The notes beneath the pieces are model-generated. The model ran no database searches. It was not told the DNA's origin and worked only from the letters and a program-made list of their open reading frames with translations. From Cellulomonas terrae (GTDB lineage Bacteria > Actinomycetota > Actinomycetes > Actinomycetales > Cellulomonadaceae), in NCBI RefSeq assembly GCF_007990265.1, contig NZ_BJWH01000028.1, positions 1-51,401 of the forward strand: 51,401 bases of DNA. The letters are read 5' to 3'. Position numbers and translations under genes: made by a program. Numbering within the stretch: the stretch's first letter is position 1; the number at the start of each line of letters is the position of its first letter. Shown piece by piece: positions 24,259 through 33,285 of the stretch.

Positions 24259-24392
24259 CCGCGGATTCGTGCGTCCGGACGACCGGATGTGCGGACGCAG
24301 GGTGGAGAGCCGGCGTTGGTTGTTCTTGACGGCGGACTTAGATTGGCTCGATCCGGCAATGCCGTCGGATCACGCACGGAAAGAGGGCTCTG

Positions 24393-25910
24393 ATGTCCGC
24401 GCTCGTCGACACCGCTCCGCTCATCGGCCACGTCGTCGGGGGGCAGGTGACGACGCCCGAGGGGTCGCGGACGCAGGACGTGTTCGACCCCGCGACCGGT
24501 CGGGTGACCGGCCGGGTGCTCCTGGCGGAGCAGGCGGACGTCGACGCGGCCGTCGCGGCGGCGGTGACGGCGGCGCAGAGCTGGTCGCAGGAGCCGGTCG
24601 CCAAGCGCACCGCGGTGCTGTTCGCGCTGCGGGAGCAGATCGTCCAGCACACCGACGAGCTCGCCGCGATCATCACCGCGGAGCACGGGAAGGTGCTCGC
24701 GGACAGCCACGGGGAGATCGCCCGCGGGCTCGAGGTCATCGAGTACGCGTGCGGGATGCCGCAGCTGCTCAAGGGCGAGTACACCGACCAGGCGGCGACG
24801 GGCGTGGACGTGTTCTCGTTCCGGGAGCCGCTGGGGGTCGTCGCCGGGATCACGCCGTTCAACTTCCCCGCGATGGTGCCGCTGTGGATGGCGCCGATGG
24901 CGATCGCGACGGGCAACGCGTTCGTCCTCAAGCCGTCGGAGCGGGACCCGTCGGCAAGCCTGTTCCTGGCGAGGATGTGGAAGGCGGCCGGGCTTCCCGA
25001 CGGGGTGTTCTCCGTCGTGCAGGGCGACCGGGTGGCCGTCGATGCTCTCTTGACGCACCCGGACGTCGCGGCCGTGTCGTTCGTCGGCTCGACCCCGATC
25101 GCGCAGCACGTGCACGCCACGGCGACCGCGCACGGCAAGCGCGTGCAGGCGCTGGGCGGGGCGAAGAACCACGCGGTCGTGCTGGCCGACGCCGACCTGG
25201 ACCTCGCGGCGACGCACCTGACCGGTGCGGCGTTCGGGGCGGCCGGCGAGCGGTGCATGGCGATCTCGGTCGCGGTGGTCGTCGACGAGATCGCCGACGC
25301 GCTGCTCGAACGGCTCACCGCCGCCGCGCAGAAGGTCCGCGTGGCACCCGGCAACGATCCGGACTCCGACATGGGCCCCGTCATCACGCGGGCGTCGCAG
25401 CTGCGCATCGAGGAGATCGTCACGGACGCGGTCGACAGCGGCGCCTCGGCACCGGTCGACGGGCGCGGTCACACGGTGAGCGGTCACGAGGACGGGTTCT
25501 TCGTCGGCCCCACCATCCTCGACGGCGTCACGACGGACATGCGCGCGTACGTCGAGGAGATCTTCGGGCCGGTGCTCGTCGTGATCCGCGCGGCGGACCT
25601 GGCGGAGGCGATCGACCTGGTCAACGCCAACCCGTACGGCAATGGGACCGCGGTGTTCACGTCGTCCGGCGACGCGGCACGCACGTTCCAGCGGGCGGTG
25701 AACGTCGGCATGATCGGCATCAACGTGCCGATCCCGGTTCCCGTCGGCTGGCACTCGTTCGGTGGCTGGAAGAACTCGCTGTTCGGCGAGAGCCACATCT
25801 ACGGCCCGGAGTCGGTCCGCTTCTACACGCGCGGCAAGGTGGTCACGAGTCGCTGGCCGAACACCCCTGCGAGCGCGAAGTTCCACTTCGGCCGCACGAC
25901 GAGCCACTGA
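24393..25910 (+). CDS. mmsA: CoA-acylating methylmalonate-semialdehyde dehydrogenase
   Basis: 505 residues. It oxidises methylmalonate semialdehyde or malonate semialdehyde to propionyl-CoA or acetyl-CoA in valine, inositol or beta-alanine breakdown. The aldehyde dehydrogenase core is intact: ITPFNFPAMVPLWM, SFVGSTPIAQHV, and the catalytic Cys in GERCMAISVAV. The usual general-base Glu motif is replaced by LGGAKNHAVV, which is diagnostic for the CoA-dependent MMSDH branch. No inositol or valine genes flank it, so the physiological pathway is open. It is bracketed by inverted repeats and is probably monocistronic. Confidence 0.93.
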   Translation: MSALVDTAPLIGHVVGGQVTTPEGSRTQDVFDPATGRVTGRVLLAEQADVDAAVAAAVTAAQSWSQEPVAKRTAVLFALREQIVQHTDELAAIITAEHGKVLADSHGEIARGLEVIEYACGMPQLLKGEYTDQAATGVDVFSFREPLGVVAGITPFNFPAMVPLWMAPMAIATGNAFVLKPSERDPSASLFLARMWKAAGLPDGVFSVVQGDRVAVDALLTHPDVAAVSFVGSTPIAQHVHATATAHGKRVQALGGAKNHAVVLADADLDLAATHLTGAAFGAAGERCMAISVAVVVDEIADALLERLTAAAQKVRVAPGNDPDSDMGPVITRASQLRIEEIVTDAVDSGASAPVDGRGHTVSGHEDGFFVGPTILDGVTTDMRAYVEEIFGPVLVVIRAADLAEAIDLVNANPYGNGTAVFTSSGDAARTFQRAVNVGMIGINVPIPVPVGWHSFGGWKNSLFGESHIYGPESVRFYTRGKVVTSRWPNTPASAKFHFGRTTSH

Positions 25911-25912
25911 CA

Positions 25913-25961
25913 GCAACGTCCGCACTCGTGAGGGTTGGGCCCACCTGAGTGCGGACGTTGC
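25913..25961. terminator. bidirectional hairpin between mmsA and quinone oxidoreductase
   Basis: Perfect 15-bp arms GCAACGTCCGCACTC (25913-25927) and its complement (25947-25961) around a 19-nt loop, between two convergent genes. Serves both strands. Confidence 0.8.
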
Positions 25962-25967
25962 GCCAGG

Positions 25968-26894
25968 TCAGGCGACGCGGATGACGATCTTGCCGCGGGT
26001 GTGGCCCGTTGCGCTCGCCTCGTGGGCTGCCGCCGCGTCGGCCAGGTCGAAGACCTCCGCGACCTCGACCGTGACCGTGCCGGCGTCGAGCAGCGCGGTG
26101 AGCGCGTCGAGGTCGGCCGTGTCGGGGCGCACCCACACGTAGTGGCCGCCGAGCTCGTCGCGCGCGGCGGCGTCGACGATCGACGCGACGGTGCCCCCGT
26201 CGGCGAGCAGTGCGCGGGACGTCGCGACGAGGTCGTCACCGCCGTAGTCGAGGATGACGTCGACGCCGTCGGGAGCGATCGCCCGGACGCGGTCGACCAG
26301 CCCGTCGCCGTACTCCACCGGCTCCGCACCGAGCCCGCGCAGGTACTCGTGGTTCCGCGCCGACGCGGTGCCGATGACGCGGGCGCCCAGCGCGCGGGCG
26401 ATCTGCACCGCGAACGCCCCGACGCCGCCGGCTGCGGCGTGCACGAGGACGGTCTGCCCGTCCGTCACGCCTGCGCGCAGGATCGTCTGGTAGGCGGTGA
26501 GCCCGGCCAGCGGGACGGCCGCGGCCTCCTCGAAGGACAGTGACGCGGGCTTGCGCGCCAAGGTGCGCACCGGCGCGGCGACGAGCTCGGCGAACGTGCC
26601 ACCGTGCACCCAGTCGCGACGGACGTACCCGTAGACCTCGTCGCCCACCTGGTACTCGGGGGTGTCCAGGCCGACGCGCTCGACGACGCCCGCCACGTCC
26701 CAGCCCGGCACCACGGGGAACGTCACGTCCATGATCGCGTCGAGGTAGCCGGCGCGGACCTTCCAGTCGACCGGGTTGACCGACGCGGCGCGCACGCGGA
26801 CCAGCACGCTGTCGGGACCGACCTTCGGGGTGGGCTGCTCGGTGAGCTCGAGGACGTCGGGGCCGCCGTAGCGGGAGTAGGTGATTGCTCGCAT
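25968..26894 (-). CDS. NADP-dependent zinc-free quinone oxidoreductase (MDR family)
   Basis: 308 residues from ATG 26894 (MRAITYSRYGGPDVLEL); the extension to 26981 has no homologous character. It belongs to the medium-chain dehydrogenase/reductase superfamily: GroES-like N-terminal half (ASVNPVDWKVRAGYL, VPGWDVAGVVERVG) and a Rossmann half with VLVHAAAGGVGAFAVQIARA. The structural and catalytic zinc ligands of alcohol dehydrogenases are absent, as in the quinone oxidoreductase branch. Probable NADPH-dependent reduction of quinones or enones in the cytoplasm; natural substrate unknown. Convergent with mmsA. Confidence 0.9.
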   Translation of the reverse strand: MRAITYSRYGGPDVLELTEQPTPKVGPDSVLVRVRAASVNPVDWKVRAGYLDAIMDVTFPVVPGWDVAGVVERVGLDTPEYQVGDEVYGYVRRDWVHGGTFAELVAAPVRTLARKPASLSFEEAAAVPLAGLTAYQTILRAGVTDGQTVLVHAAAGGVGAFAVQIARALGARVIGTASARNHEYLRGLGAEPVEYGDGLVDRVRAIAPDGVDVILDYGGDDLVATSRALLADGGTVASIVDAAARDELGGHYVWVRPDTADLDALTALLDAGTVTVEVAEVFDLADAAAAHEASATGHTRGKIVIRVA

Positions 26895-26995
26895 CTCTGC
26901 GACAACCCCTCGACGGCCCGATGTGTTTCCGCCGTGGCACACGTCACGGCGCTCGTGGAGCGCACCGGACCGCGCCGACACGCGATCATGGCGGG

Positions 26996-27481
26996 GTGTC
27001 GAACCCCTACTCCGTCATGGTCGTCTGCACCGGCAACATCTGCCGTTCCCCGATGGCTGAGATCGTGCTCCGCGAGCGGTTCGCCGCCGCGGGCCTGGGC
27101 GACGAGGTCGTCGTCGACTCCACGGGCATCAGCGACGAGGAGCACGGCAACCCGGTGGACCGCCGGGCCCGCGCCGTCCTGGTCGCCCGCGGCTACCCCG
27201 CCGGGGACGGGCACCGGGCGCGCCAGGTCGCGCCCGACGACCGCCGCGACCTCGTCCTCGCGATGACGAACGCCCACGCCCGCGCGCTGCGCGGCCTGGA
27301 CCCGGTGCTGTTCCGGTCGTTCGACCCCGACGCGGTCGGCAACCTCGACGTGGCCGACCCCTGGTACGGCGGCGCGCAGGACTTCGAGGACTGCCTCACG
27401 CAGATCGAGGCGGCCGCCGACGGCATCGTCGACCACGTGCGCAACGATCTGGGGAATGCGCGGCTGCGGCACAACGGTTGA
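26996..27481 (+). CDS. low-molecular-weight protein tyrosine phosphatase
   Basis: 161 residues from GTG 26996; a GATCAT hexamer lies 6 nt upstream (leaderless candidate). It dephosphorylates phosphotyrosine proteins. The P-loop CTGNICRSP (C-x5-R-S) is at the N-terminus and the general acid Asp in DPWYGG near the C-terminus, both as in the LMW-PTP family. Cytoplasmic or secreted PtpA-like roles are known in actinobacteria, but no partner kinase is here. It is followed after 7 nt by glutathione peroxidase, likely co-transcribed. Confidence 0.93.
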   Translation: MSNPYSVMVVCTGNICRSPMAEIVLRERFAAAGLGDEVVVDSTGISDEEHGNPVDRRARAVLVARGYPAGDGHRARQVAPDDRRDLVLAMTNAHARALRGLDPVLFRSFDPDAVGNLDVADPWYGGAQDFEDCLTQIEAAADGIVDHVRNDLGNARLRHNG

Positions 27482-27488
27482 CCGAGGC

Positions 27489-27971
27489 ATGTCCCTCGAC
27501 GAGATCCCGCTGACCACCCTGCACGGCGACGCGACGACGTTCGGCGAGTACGCGGACAAGGTGAAGCTCGTCGTCAACGTCGCCTCCCGGTGCGGCCTGG
27601 CACCGCAGTACGCGAAGCTCGAGGAGCTCCAGAAGACCTACGGCGACCGCGGCTTCACGGTCCTCGGCTTCCCGAGCAACCAGTTCCTGCAGGAGCTCGG
27701 CTCCGAGGAGGCCATCGCGGAGTACTGCTCCACGACGTGGGGCGTCACGTTCCCGATGTTCCAGAAGACCAAGGTCAACGGCCGGTCCCAGCACCCGCTC
27801 TACGCGGAGCTCACCAAGACCCCCGACGCGTCCGGCAAGGCGGGGCGGGTCACGTGGAACTTCGAGAAGTTCGTCGTGACGCCCGACGGCTCGGTGCACC
27901 GCTTCCGCCCGCAGACCGAGCCGGACGCCCCCGAGATCGTCGAGGTCATCGAGAAGGCCCTGCCGGCCTAG
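27489..27971 (+). CDS. glutathione/thioredoxin peroxidase
   Basis: 160 residues from ATG 27489, 7 nt after the phosphatase stop; the frame to 27456 is only an extension into that gene. It reduces hydroperoxides; in bacteria lacking glutathione, thioredoxin or mycothiol is the likely electron donor. Catalytic tetrad regions are present: Cys in NVASRCGLAPQY, Gln in LGFPSNQF, and Trp-Asn in VTWNFEKF. No signal peptide, so cytoplasmic. Confidence 0.93.
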   Translation: MSLDEIPLTTLHGDATTFGEYADKVKLVVNVASRCGLAPQYAKLEELQKTYGDRGFTVLGFPSNQFLQELGSEEAIAEYCSTTWGVTFPMFQKTKVNGRSQHPLYAELTKTPDASGKAGRVTWNFEKFVVTPDGSVHRFRPQTEPDAPEIVEVIEKALPA

Positions 27972-28050
27972 AGCGGGCGGTTGCGCCGGGAGGCGCGGTG
28001 CAGGGCGACGCGGATCCCGGTCCGCAGTCGAGACGTGTTCAATGGCGGGC

Positions 28051-29250
28051 ATGAAGGTTGCCCGGCGTGCCCACGTCCCGCCGTTCGCGGTGATGGAGAT
28101 CCTCGCCGCCGCGAACGCGCGCAGGGCCGCGGGCGAGGACGTTCTCAACCTGTGCGCGGGCGAACCGTCGACGGGGGCGTCGGACGTCGTCCGGCAGCGG
28201 GCGATCGACCTGCTGACGAGCGGCGGCGGGCTCGGCTACACCGAGGCCCTGGGCGTGCCGGCGCTGCGGTCGGCGATCGCGCAGCACTACAGCGAGCGGT
28301 ACGAGCTCACCCTCGACCCCCGCCGGGTCGCCGTCACCACGGGCTCCTCGGGCGCGTTCGTCCTCGCGTTCCTCGCGGCGTTCGACGTGGGCGACCGGGT
28401 GGCGCTCGCCGTCCCCGGCTACCCCGCGTACGCGAACATCCTCGCCGCGCTCGGGTGCGAGGTCGTGATCGTCCCGTGCGGCCCGGAGACCCGCTACCAG
28501 CCGACCGTCGCGCAGCTCGCGGCGCTCGACCCACCGGTCGAGGGCTTGGTGGTGGCCAGCCCGGCCAACCCGACCGGCACGATGATCGACCCCGACGAGC
28601 TCGCCGCGCTCGCCACCTGGTGCGGGGCGAACGGCGTCCGGCTGGTCAGCGACGAGATCTACCACGGCATCACCTACGGCTCCGAGGCGACCGCGACCGC
28701 CGCGCACTACCTCGAGGGCGGCGCGGTCGTCGTGAACTCGTTCTCCAAGTACTGGGCGATGACCGGGTGGCGCCTCGGCTGGATGGTCCTCCCGGACGAC
28801 CTGCTCCCGGTGGTCGACGCGCTCGCGGGCAACGTCGCCCTGTGCCCCCCGGCGCTCGCCCAGCACGCGGGGGTCGCCGCGTTCAGCCCCGAGGGGTACG
28901 CGGCCGCCCGGCAGAACGTCGAGCGGTACGCCGCCGCCCGCGAGCACCTGCTCTCCCGGCTGCCCGAGCTCGGCTGGTCGCGGATCGCCCCCGCCGACGG
29001 CGCGTTCTACCTGTACGGAGACATCTCCGCGAGCGGCCTCGACTCGATCACGTGGTGCGCGCGGCTCCTCGACGAGGCCGGCGTGGCCCTGACCCCGGGC
29101 ACCGACTTCGACCCCGTCGACGGGCGGAGCTGGGTGCGGCTGTCGTTCGCGTCGTCGGTCGAGGTGGTCCGGGAAGCGGTCGACCGGATCGTGGCCTGGC
29201 AGCGCACGCTGCCGGACCCGACGCCACCCGTGCCGGGCGCACGGGTCTGA
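28051..29250 (+). CDS. class I/II pyridoxal-phosphate aminotransferase (AspC-like)
   Basis: 399 residues from ATG 28051 (an ATG at 28042 gives three more). A fold-type I aminotransferase: cofactor-binding SGAFVLAFLAAF region, SPANPTGTMI with the conserved Asn, SDEIYHGITYG, and the Schiff-base Lys in VVNSFSKYWAMTGWRLGW. The final Arg that binds the substrate carboxylate lies in VRLSFASS. Substrate (aspartate, alanine or another amino acid) cannot be read from sequence. It ends about 30 nt before moeZ, but a moeZ promoter in the gap suggests separate control. Confidence 0.9.
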   Translation: MKVARRAHVPPFAVMEILAAANARRAAGEDVLNLCAGEPSTGASDVVRQRAIDLLTSGGGLGYTEALGVPALRSAIAQHYSERYELTLDPRRVAVTTGSSGAFVLAFLAAFDVGDRVALAVPGYPAYANILAALGCEVVIVPCGPETRYQPTVAQLAALDPPVEGLVVASPANPTGTMIDPDELAALATWCGANGVRLVSDEIYHGITYGSEATATAAHYLEGGAVVVNSFSKYWAMTGWRLGWMVLPDDLLPVVDALAGNVALCPPALAQHAGVAAFSPEGYAAARQNVERYAAAREHLLSRLPELGWSRIAPADGAFYLYGDISASGLDSITWCARLLDEAGVALTPGTDFDPVDGRSWVRLSFASSVEVVREAVDRIVAWQRTLPDPTPPVPGARV

Positions 29251-29280
29251 GCGTCCCTCCCGGGACGTAGGTTGGTCGTC

Positions 29281-30387
29281 GTGCCGCTGCCTCCGCTGGT
29301 CCCGCCCGGACCGCCCCTGACCCCTGCGCAGGTCGAGCGCGGGTCGAGGCACCTGCTGCTCGCCGAGATCGGGGTCGACGGTCAGCGTCGGCTGCGCAAC
29401 GCGCGCGTGCTCGTCGTGGGCGCGGGTGGCCTCGGCGCCCCGGTGATCCAGTACCTCGCGGCGGCGGGCGTCGGGACGATCGGCATCGCCGACGACGACG
29501 TCGTCGACGTGAGCAACCTGCAGCGTCAGGTGATCCACGGGACCGCCGACGTGGGGCGCGCGAAGGTCGACAGCGCGCTCGACACGGTCGCGGCGCTCGA
29601 CCCCGACGTCCGGGTGGTCGCTCATCGCACCCGTCTGACCAGCGAGAACGTCGACGAGATCCTGGGCGGCTACGACCTCGTCGTCGACGGGACCGACAAC
29701 TTCCCCACTCGCTACCTCGTCAACGACGCCTGCGTCCGCCTGGGCCTGCCGGAGGTCTGGGGGTCGGTGCTGCGGTTCGACGCGCAGACGACCGTCTTCT
29801 GGGGCCGGGCCGGGGTGCAGCTGCGCGACCTGTTCCCCGCCCCGCCGCGCGACGACGAGGTCCCGTCCTGTGCCGAGGCGGGCGTGCTCGGCGCACTGTG
29901 CGGGCAGGTCGGCTCCGTCATGGCCACCGAGGTGGTCAAGCTCCTCACCGGCACGGGCGAGCCGCTGCTCGGCCGCGTGCTCGTCATCGACGCCCTGCGC
30001 GGCCGGTGGACCGAGGTCCCCCTCGTCGGCCGACCGCTCCCCGCACCCACCCCGGAGGTCCTCCCCATGTCCGACGTCCCCGTCGTCACCGCCCCGGAGC
30101 TGGTCAGCCGGCTGGCTGCCCGGGCAGCGGGCACCGACGACTTCCTCCTGATCGACGTCCGCGAGCCTGCCGAGTACGCGCAGGCCTCGATCCCGGGCGC
30201 GATCCTGGTGCCGCTGGGCTCGGTGTTCGACGGGACCGCGCTCGCGGACCTCCCGCGGGACCAGGAGATCCTCGTGCACTGCCAGGTGGGTGCGCGGTCG
30301 TTGACGGCCGCGACGATCCTGCGCGGGGCCGGGTTCGACGCCGCGAACGTCGACGGCGGGATCCTGGCCTGGATGGACGCGCGCTGA
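29281..30387 (+). CDS. moeZ: MoeZ/MoeBR: adenylyltransferase-sulfurtransferase
   Basis: 368 residues from GTG 29281, with a perfect -10 TAGGTT 7 nt upstream (leaderless); a TTG at 29272 lies inside that promoter. The N-terminal ThiF/MoeB domain (about 1-255) has the nucleotide loop VVGAGGLGAPV and the catalytic Cys in PSCAEAGVLGALCG; the zinc Cys-x2-Cys pairs of E. coli MoeB are absent, as usual for actinobacterial MoeZ. The C-terminal rhodanese domain (about 265-368) has the persulfide Cys in VHCQVGARS. It adenylates and thiolates MoaD and possibly CysO. First gene of the molybdenum cofactor operon. Confidence 0.93.
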   Translation: MPLPPLVPPGPPLTPAQVERGSRHLLLAEIGVDGQRRLRNARVLVVGAGGLGAPVIQYLAAAGVGTIGIADDDVVDVSNLQRQVIHGTADVGRAKVDSALDTVAALDPDVRVVAHRTRLTSENVDEILGGYDLVVDGTDNFPTRYLVNDACVRLGLPEVWGSVLRFDAQTTVFWGRAGVQLRDLFPAPPRDDEVPSCAEAGVLGALCGQVGSVMATEVVKLLTGTGEPLLGRVLVIDALRGRWTEVPLVGRPLPAPTPEVLPMSDVPVVTAPELVSRLAARAAGTDDFLLIDVREPAEYAQASIPGAILVPLGSVFDGTALADLPRDQEILVHCQVGARSLTAATILRGAGFDAANVDGGILAWMDAR

Positions 30388-30389
30388 CC

Positions 30390-31580
30390 GTGCGCTCCCT
30401 GACCGCCCACCGCGCCGCGGCCCTCGCCCTGGCCGCCCCGCTCGCCACGGTCGAGGTGCTGCTCGACGACGCCGGCGGGCTCGTCCTCGCGGAGGACCTG
30501 CGGACCCACGAGCCCCTGCCTCGCTGGGACAACTCCGCGATGGACGGGTACGCGGTCCGGCACGCCGACGTCACGGCGCTGCCCGTGACGCTGCGGGTGG
30601 TCGCGGACCTGCCGGCCGGGTCCGCCGACGAGCCCGTCGTGGTGGCCGGGTCGGCCGCGCGGATCATGACCGGGGCGCCGGTGCCCGCGGGTGCGGACAC
30701 GATCGTCCCCGTCGAGCTCACCGACGCCGGGACGGCGACCGTGCTGGTCCGGGACGCACCGACGCCCGGCACGCACGTCCGTCGCGCCGGTGAGGACGCC
30801 GTCCCCGGGGACGTCGTCGTCGCCGCGGGCACGCTGCTGGGACCCGCCGCGATCGCCGCCGTCGCCTCCCTCGGTCACGCGACCGTCCGCGTCCACCGTC
30901 GGCCGCGCGTCGCGGTCGTCTCCACCGGCGACGAGCTCGTCCCGCCCGGGTCGCCGCTGCGCCGCGGTCAGATCCCCGACTCCAACTCCTGGCTGCTCGC
31001 CGCCGCCGTCCGCGAGGCCGGTGGTGAGGCCGTGCGGATCGGCCCGGTCCCTGACGACGTGGACGCGCTGCGGGAGCTGCTCCTGAGCCTCGACGTCGAC
31101 GCGATCGTCACGTCCGGCGGCGTCAGCGTCGGCGCGTACGACGTGGTCAAGGCAGCGTTGGTCGACCAGCCGGACGTCGAGTTCGTCGCCGTCGCGGTCC
31201 AGCCCGGCAAGCCGCAGGGCCTGGGCCGGCTCCCCGACGGCACCCCGATCTACACGTTGCCCGGCAACCCCGTGAGCTCGTTCGCGTCGTTCGAGATGTT
31301 CGTCCGGCCGGCCCTGCTCCGGATGCGGGGTCTGGCCGACGTCGAGCGCCGGACGGTGCTCGCGGTCGCCGACGACACCTGGACCACACCCCCCGGTCGC
31401 GCACAGCTCATGCCGGTCCGCTGGGTCGGACCCGACCGCGTGGTCCGCGCCACCGCGCGCGGCTCCGGGTCCCACCTCGTCGCCCGCCTCGCGCTGGCCG
31501 AAGGGCTCGCCGTCATCCCCGCCGAGGTCTCCCAGGTCAGAGCCGGGGACCCGATCACCGTCCTGAGAGTGAGCCCATGA
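30390..31580 (+). CDS. moeA: molybdopterin molybdotransferase
   Basis: 396 residues from GTG 30390, 2 nt after the moeZ stop. It inserts molybdate into adenylylated molybdopterin. Characteristic motifs: WDNSAMDGYAVR, ARIMTGAPVPAGADTIVPVE, VVSTGDELVPPG, TSGGVSVGAYD and YTLPGNPVSSFASF. All four MoeA domains appear to be present and the length is typical. It overlaps moaC by 4 nt, so it is part of the tightly coupled Moco operon. Confidence 0.95.
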   Translation: MRSLTAHRAAALALAAPLATVEVLLDDAGGLVLAEDLRTHEPLPRWDNSAMDGYAVRHADVTALPVTLRVVADLPAGSADEPVVVAGSAARIMTGAPVPAGADTIVPVELTDAGTATVLVRDAPTPGTHVRRAGEDAVPGDVVVAAGTLLGPAAIAAVASLGHATVRVHRRPRVAVVSTGDELVPPGSPLRRGQIPDSNSWLLAAAVREAGGEAVRIGPVPDDVDALRELLLSLDVDAIVTSGGVSVGAYDVVKAALVDQPDVEFVAVAVQPGKPQGLGRLPDGTPIYTLPGNPVSSFASFEMFVRPALLRMRGLADVERRTVLAVADDTWTTPPGRAQLMPVRWVGPDRVVRATARGSGSHLVARLALAEGLAVIPAEVSQVRAGDPITVLRVSP

Positions 31581-32053
31581 GCGAGCAGTTCACGCACCTC
31601 GACGCCGCCGGGCACGCCCGCATGGTCGACGTGACCACCAAGCAGCCGACCGTCCGCAGCGCCACCGCCAGCGGACGCGTCCGGTGCGGACCGCCCGTCG
31701 TCGCCGCCCTGCGGTCCGGCGACGTGCCCAAGGGTGACGTCCTGGCGGTCGCACGCATCGCCGGCATCGCCGCCGCCAAGCTCACGCCGTCACTGCTCCC
31801 GCTCGCACACGTCATCGGCGTGCACGGCGTCGTCGTCGACCTGGAGATCACCGACGACGGCGTGACCATCACCGCGACCGTCCGGACCGCCGACCGCACC
31901 GGCGTCGAGATGGAGGCGCTCACCGCCGTCTCGGTCGCCGCGCTCGCGGTCGTCGACATGGTCAAGGGCCTCGACAAGTCCGTCCGCATCGCCGACGTGC
32001 AGCTCGAGGCGAAGTCCGGCGGCCGCTCGGGTGACTGGGTGCGCGACGCGTGA
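31577..32053 (+). CDS. moaC: cyclic pyranopterin monophosphate synthase
   Basis: 158 residues; ATG overlaps the moeA stop (ATGA). With MoaA it converts GTP to cyclic pyranopterin monophosphate, MoaC acting on the 3',8-cyclo-GTP intermediate. Family signatures: MVDVTTKQPTVRSATASG, the LLPLAHVIGVHG region, and MEALTAVSVAAL...DMVKGLDK with the catalytic Lys-Asp-Lys set. Its stop overlaps mobA by 4 nt. Confidence 0.96.
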   Translation: MSEQFTHLDAAGHARMVDVTTKQPTVRSATASGRVRCGPPVVAALRSGDVPKGDVLAVARIAGIAAAKLTPSLLPLAHVIGVHGVVVDLEITDDGVTITATVRTADRTGVEMEALTAVSVAALAVVDMVKGLDKSVRIADVQLEAKSGGRSGDWVRDA

Positions 32054-32697
32054 CCGCACCGCGCGGCGAGGCGCCCGGGGACGGGGCGGCGTCCGAGGCC
32101 GGAGCCCGACGGGCGTTCGACGCGATCGTGCTCGCCGGTGGGCGCGCTCGTCGGCTCGGTGGGGCGAGCAAGCCCGACGTCGAGGTGGGCGGTGTGGCCC
32201 TGCTCGACCACGCGCTCGCGGCTGTCGTCGGGGCATCGCACGTCGTCGTCGTCGGACCGCCGCAGGTGGCGCGCCCAGGGGTCGCGACGGTGCTGGAGGA
32301 CCCGCCGGACGGCGGGCCCGTCGCGGGCGTCGCCGCAGGCCTCGACGCGCTCGCCGCCGACGGCCCCGACCTCGTCGTCGTCCTCGCGTGCGACGTCCCC
32401 GGCGCGGCCCGCGTCCTGCCCGCACTGCTCGCGGCTGCGGAGGCGACCGACGTCGACGGCGCCCGCATGGTCGGCGCGGAGGGACGACCGCAGCACCTCG
32501 TCGCCGGCTACCGGCGTGCGTCCCTGCGGGCGGCGCTCGACCGGCTCCCGGCCGTGCACGGGGCTGCGATGCACCGGCTCGTCGAGGGCCTGCGGCTGGT
32601 CGACGTCGCCGACCACGAGGGCGCGACCGTCGACGCCGACACCTGGGCCGACGTGCAGCGCCTCGACGCCGCGCTCAGTGACAGGATCGACCCATGA
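32050..32697 (+). CDS. mobA: molybdenum cofactor guanylyltransferase (MobA-like)
   Basis: 215 residues from GTG 32050, overlapping the moaC stop. The nucleotidyltransferase signature VLAGGRARRLGGASKPDVEV (about 26-45) is followed by DGGPVAGVAAGLDAL and VVLACDVPGA, the metal-binding Asp region. It attaches GMP to Mo-molybdopterin to make MGD. It overlaps the next gene (DUF6457) by 4 nt; in other actinobacteria the two are sometimes fused, which supports a joint function. Confidence 0.9.
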   Translation: MTAPRGEAPGDGAASEAGARRAFDAIVLAGGRARRLGGASKPDVEVGGVALLDHALAAVVGASHVVVVGPPQVARPGVATVLEDPPDGGPVAGVAAGLDALAADGPDLVVVLACDVPGAARVLPALLAAAEATDVDGARMVGAEGRPQHLVAGYRRASLRAALDRLPAVHGAAMHRLVEGLRLVDVADHEGATVDADTWADVQRLDAALSDRIDP

Positions 32698-32954
32698 CCG
32701 ACGACCCTCGCCGCGCCCCGGGCGCAGACCTGCCGGAATGGATCGACCAGATCACGACCGCGCTCGGCGTCGAGCGGGAGCTCGTCGACATCGACCGGCT
32801 GCTCCAGGTGTCCTCCGACGTCGCCCACCAGGTGGCCCGCCCCGCCGTCCCGGTGACCATGTTCGTGGCCGGCCTCGCCGCCGCGAGCTCGAACCCGTCC
32901 GACGTCCTCGCGTGGGTCGAGGCGCGCGCCGCCGAGTGGACCGCCGAGCAGTGA
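32694..32954 (+). CDS. DUF6457 domain protein
   Basis: 86 residues, helical and acidic (DLPEWIDQITTALGVERELV, then ARPAVPVTMFVAGLAAA). It matches the DUF6457 family, usually found next to or fused with MobA. ATG overlaps mobA and its stop overlaps moaD, so it is translated within the Moco operon. Biochemical role unknown; an accessory or scaffold for MobA is an inference. Confidence 0.88.
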   Translation: MTDDPRRAPGADLPEWIDQITTALGVERELVDIDRLLQVSSDVAHQVARPAVPVTMFVAGLAAASSNPSDVLAWVEARAAEWTAEQ

Positions 32955-33187
32955 TCACGGTCCGCTACTTCGCCGCCGCCGCGGAGGCCGCCGGAGTGGA
33001 CACCGAGCAGCTGCCCGCCGGCTCGGCCGCGCAGGTCCGCACCGCGATGGTCGCCGCGCACGGCGCAGGTCTGGACCGGGTCCTCGGACGCTGCTCCCTG
33101 CTGGCGGACGGCACCCGCGTCGACGGCGACGACCCGGTCCCCTCCGGGACGACCCTGGACGTCCTCCCCCCGTTCGCCGGCGGCTGA
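32951..33187 (+). CDS. moaD: molybdopterin synthase sulfur carrier subunit
   Basis: 78 residues from GTG 32951, overlapping the previous stop (GTGA). A ubiquitin-like fold protein beginning VRYFAAAAEAAG and ending in the required Gly-Gly, which MoeZ adenylates and thiolates. It supplies sulfur to molybdopterin synthase with MoaE (encoded on the opposite strand at 34380). It lies in frame at the end of a much longer spurious frame, so it is easily missed. Confidence 0.93.
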   Translation: MITVRYFAAAAEAAGVDTEQLPAGSAAQVRTAMVAAHGAGLDRVLGRCSLLADGTRVDGDDPVPSGTTLDVLPPFAGG

Positions 33188-33188
33188 G

Positions 33189-33244
33189 CGCGCGACGGCT
33201 CGCCGCTCCGGCTCGCGCGACGACTCCGTTCCGGTGAGCGGAAC
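33189..33244. terminator. paired hairpins between convergent moaD and moaA
   Basis: CGCGCGA (33189-33195) pairs with TCGCGCG (33213-33219), and GTTCCG (33228-33233) with CGGAAC (33239-33244). They are short stems in the convergent gap and probably act as a bidirectional terminator. No U-tracts. Confidence 0.4.
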
Positions 33245-33285
33245 CCACTCTTCACACGAGCCGGTGCGCGAGTGCGGGCGCGCGG

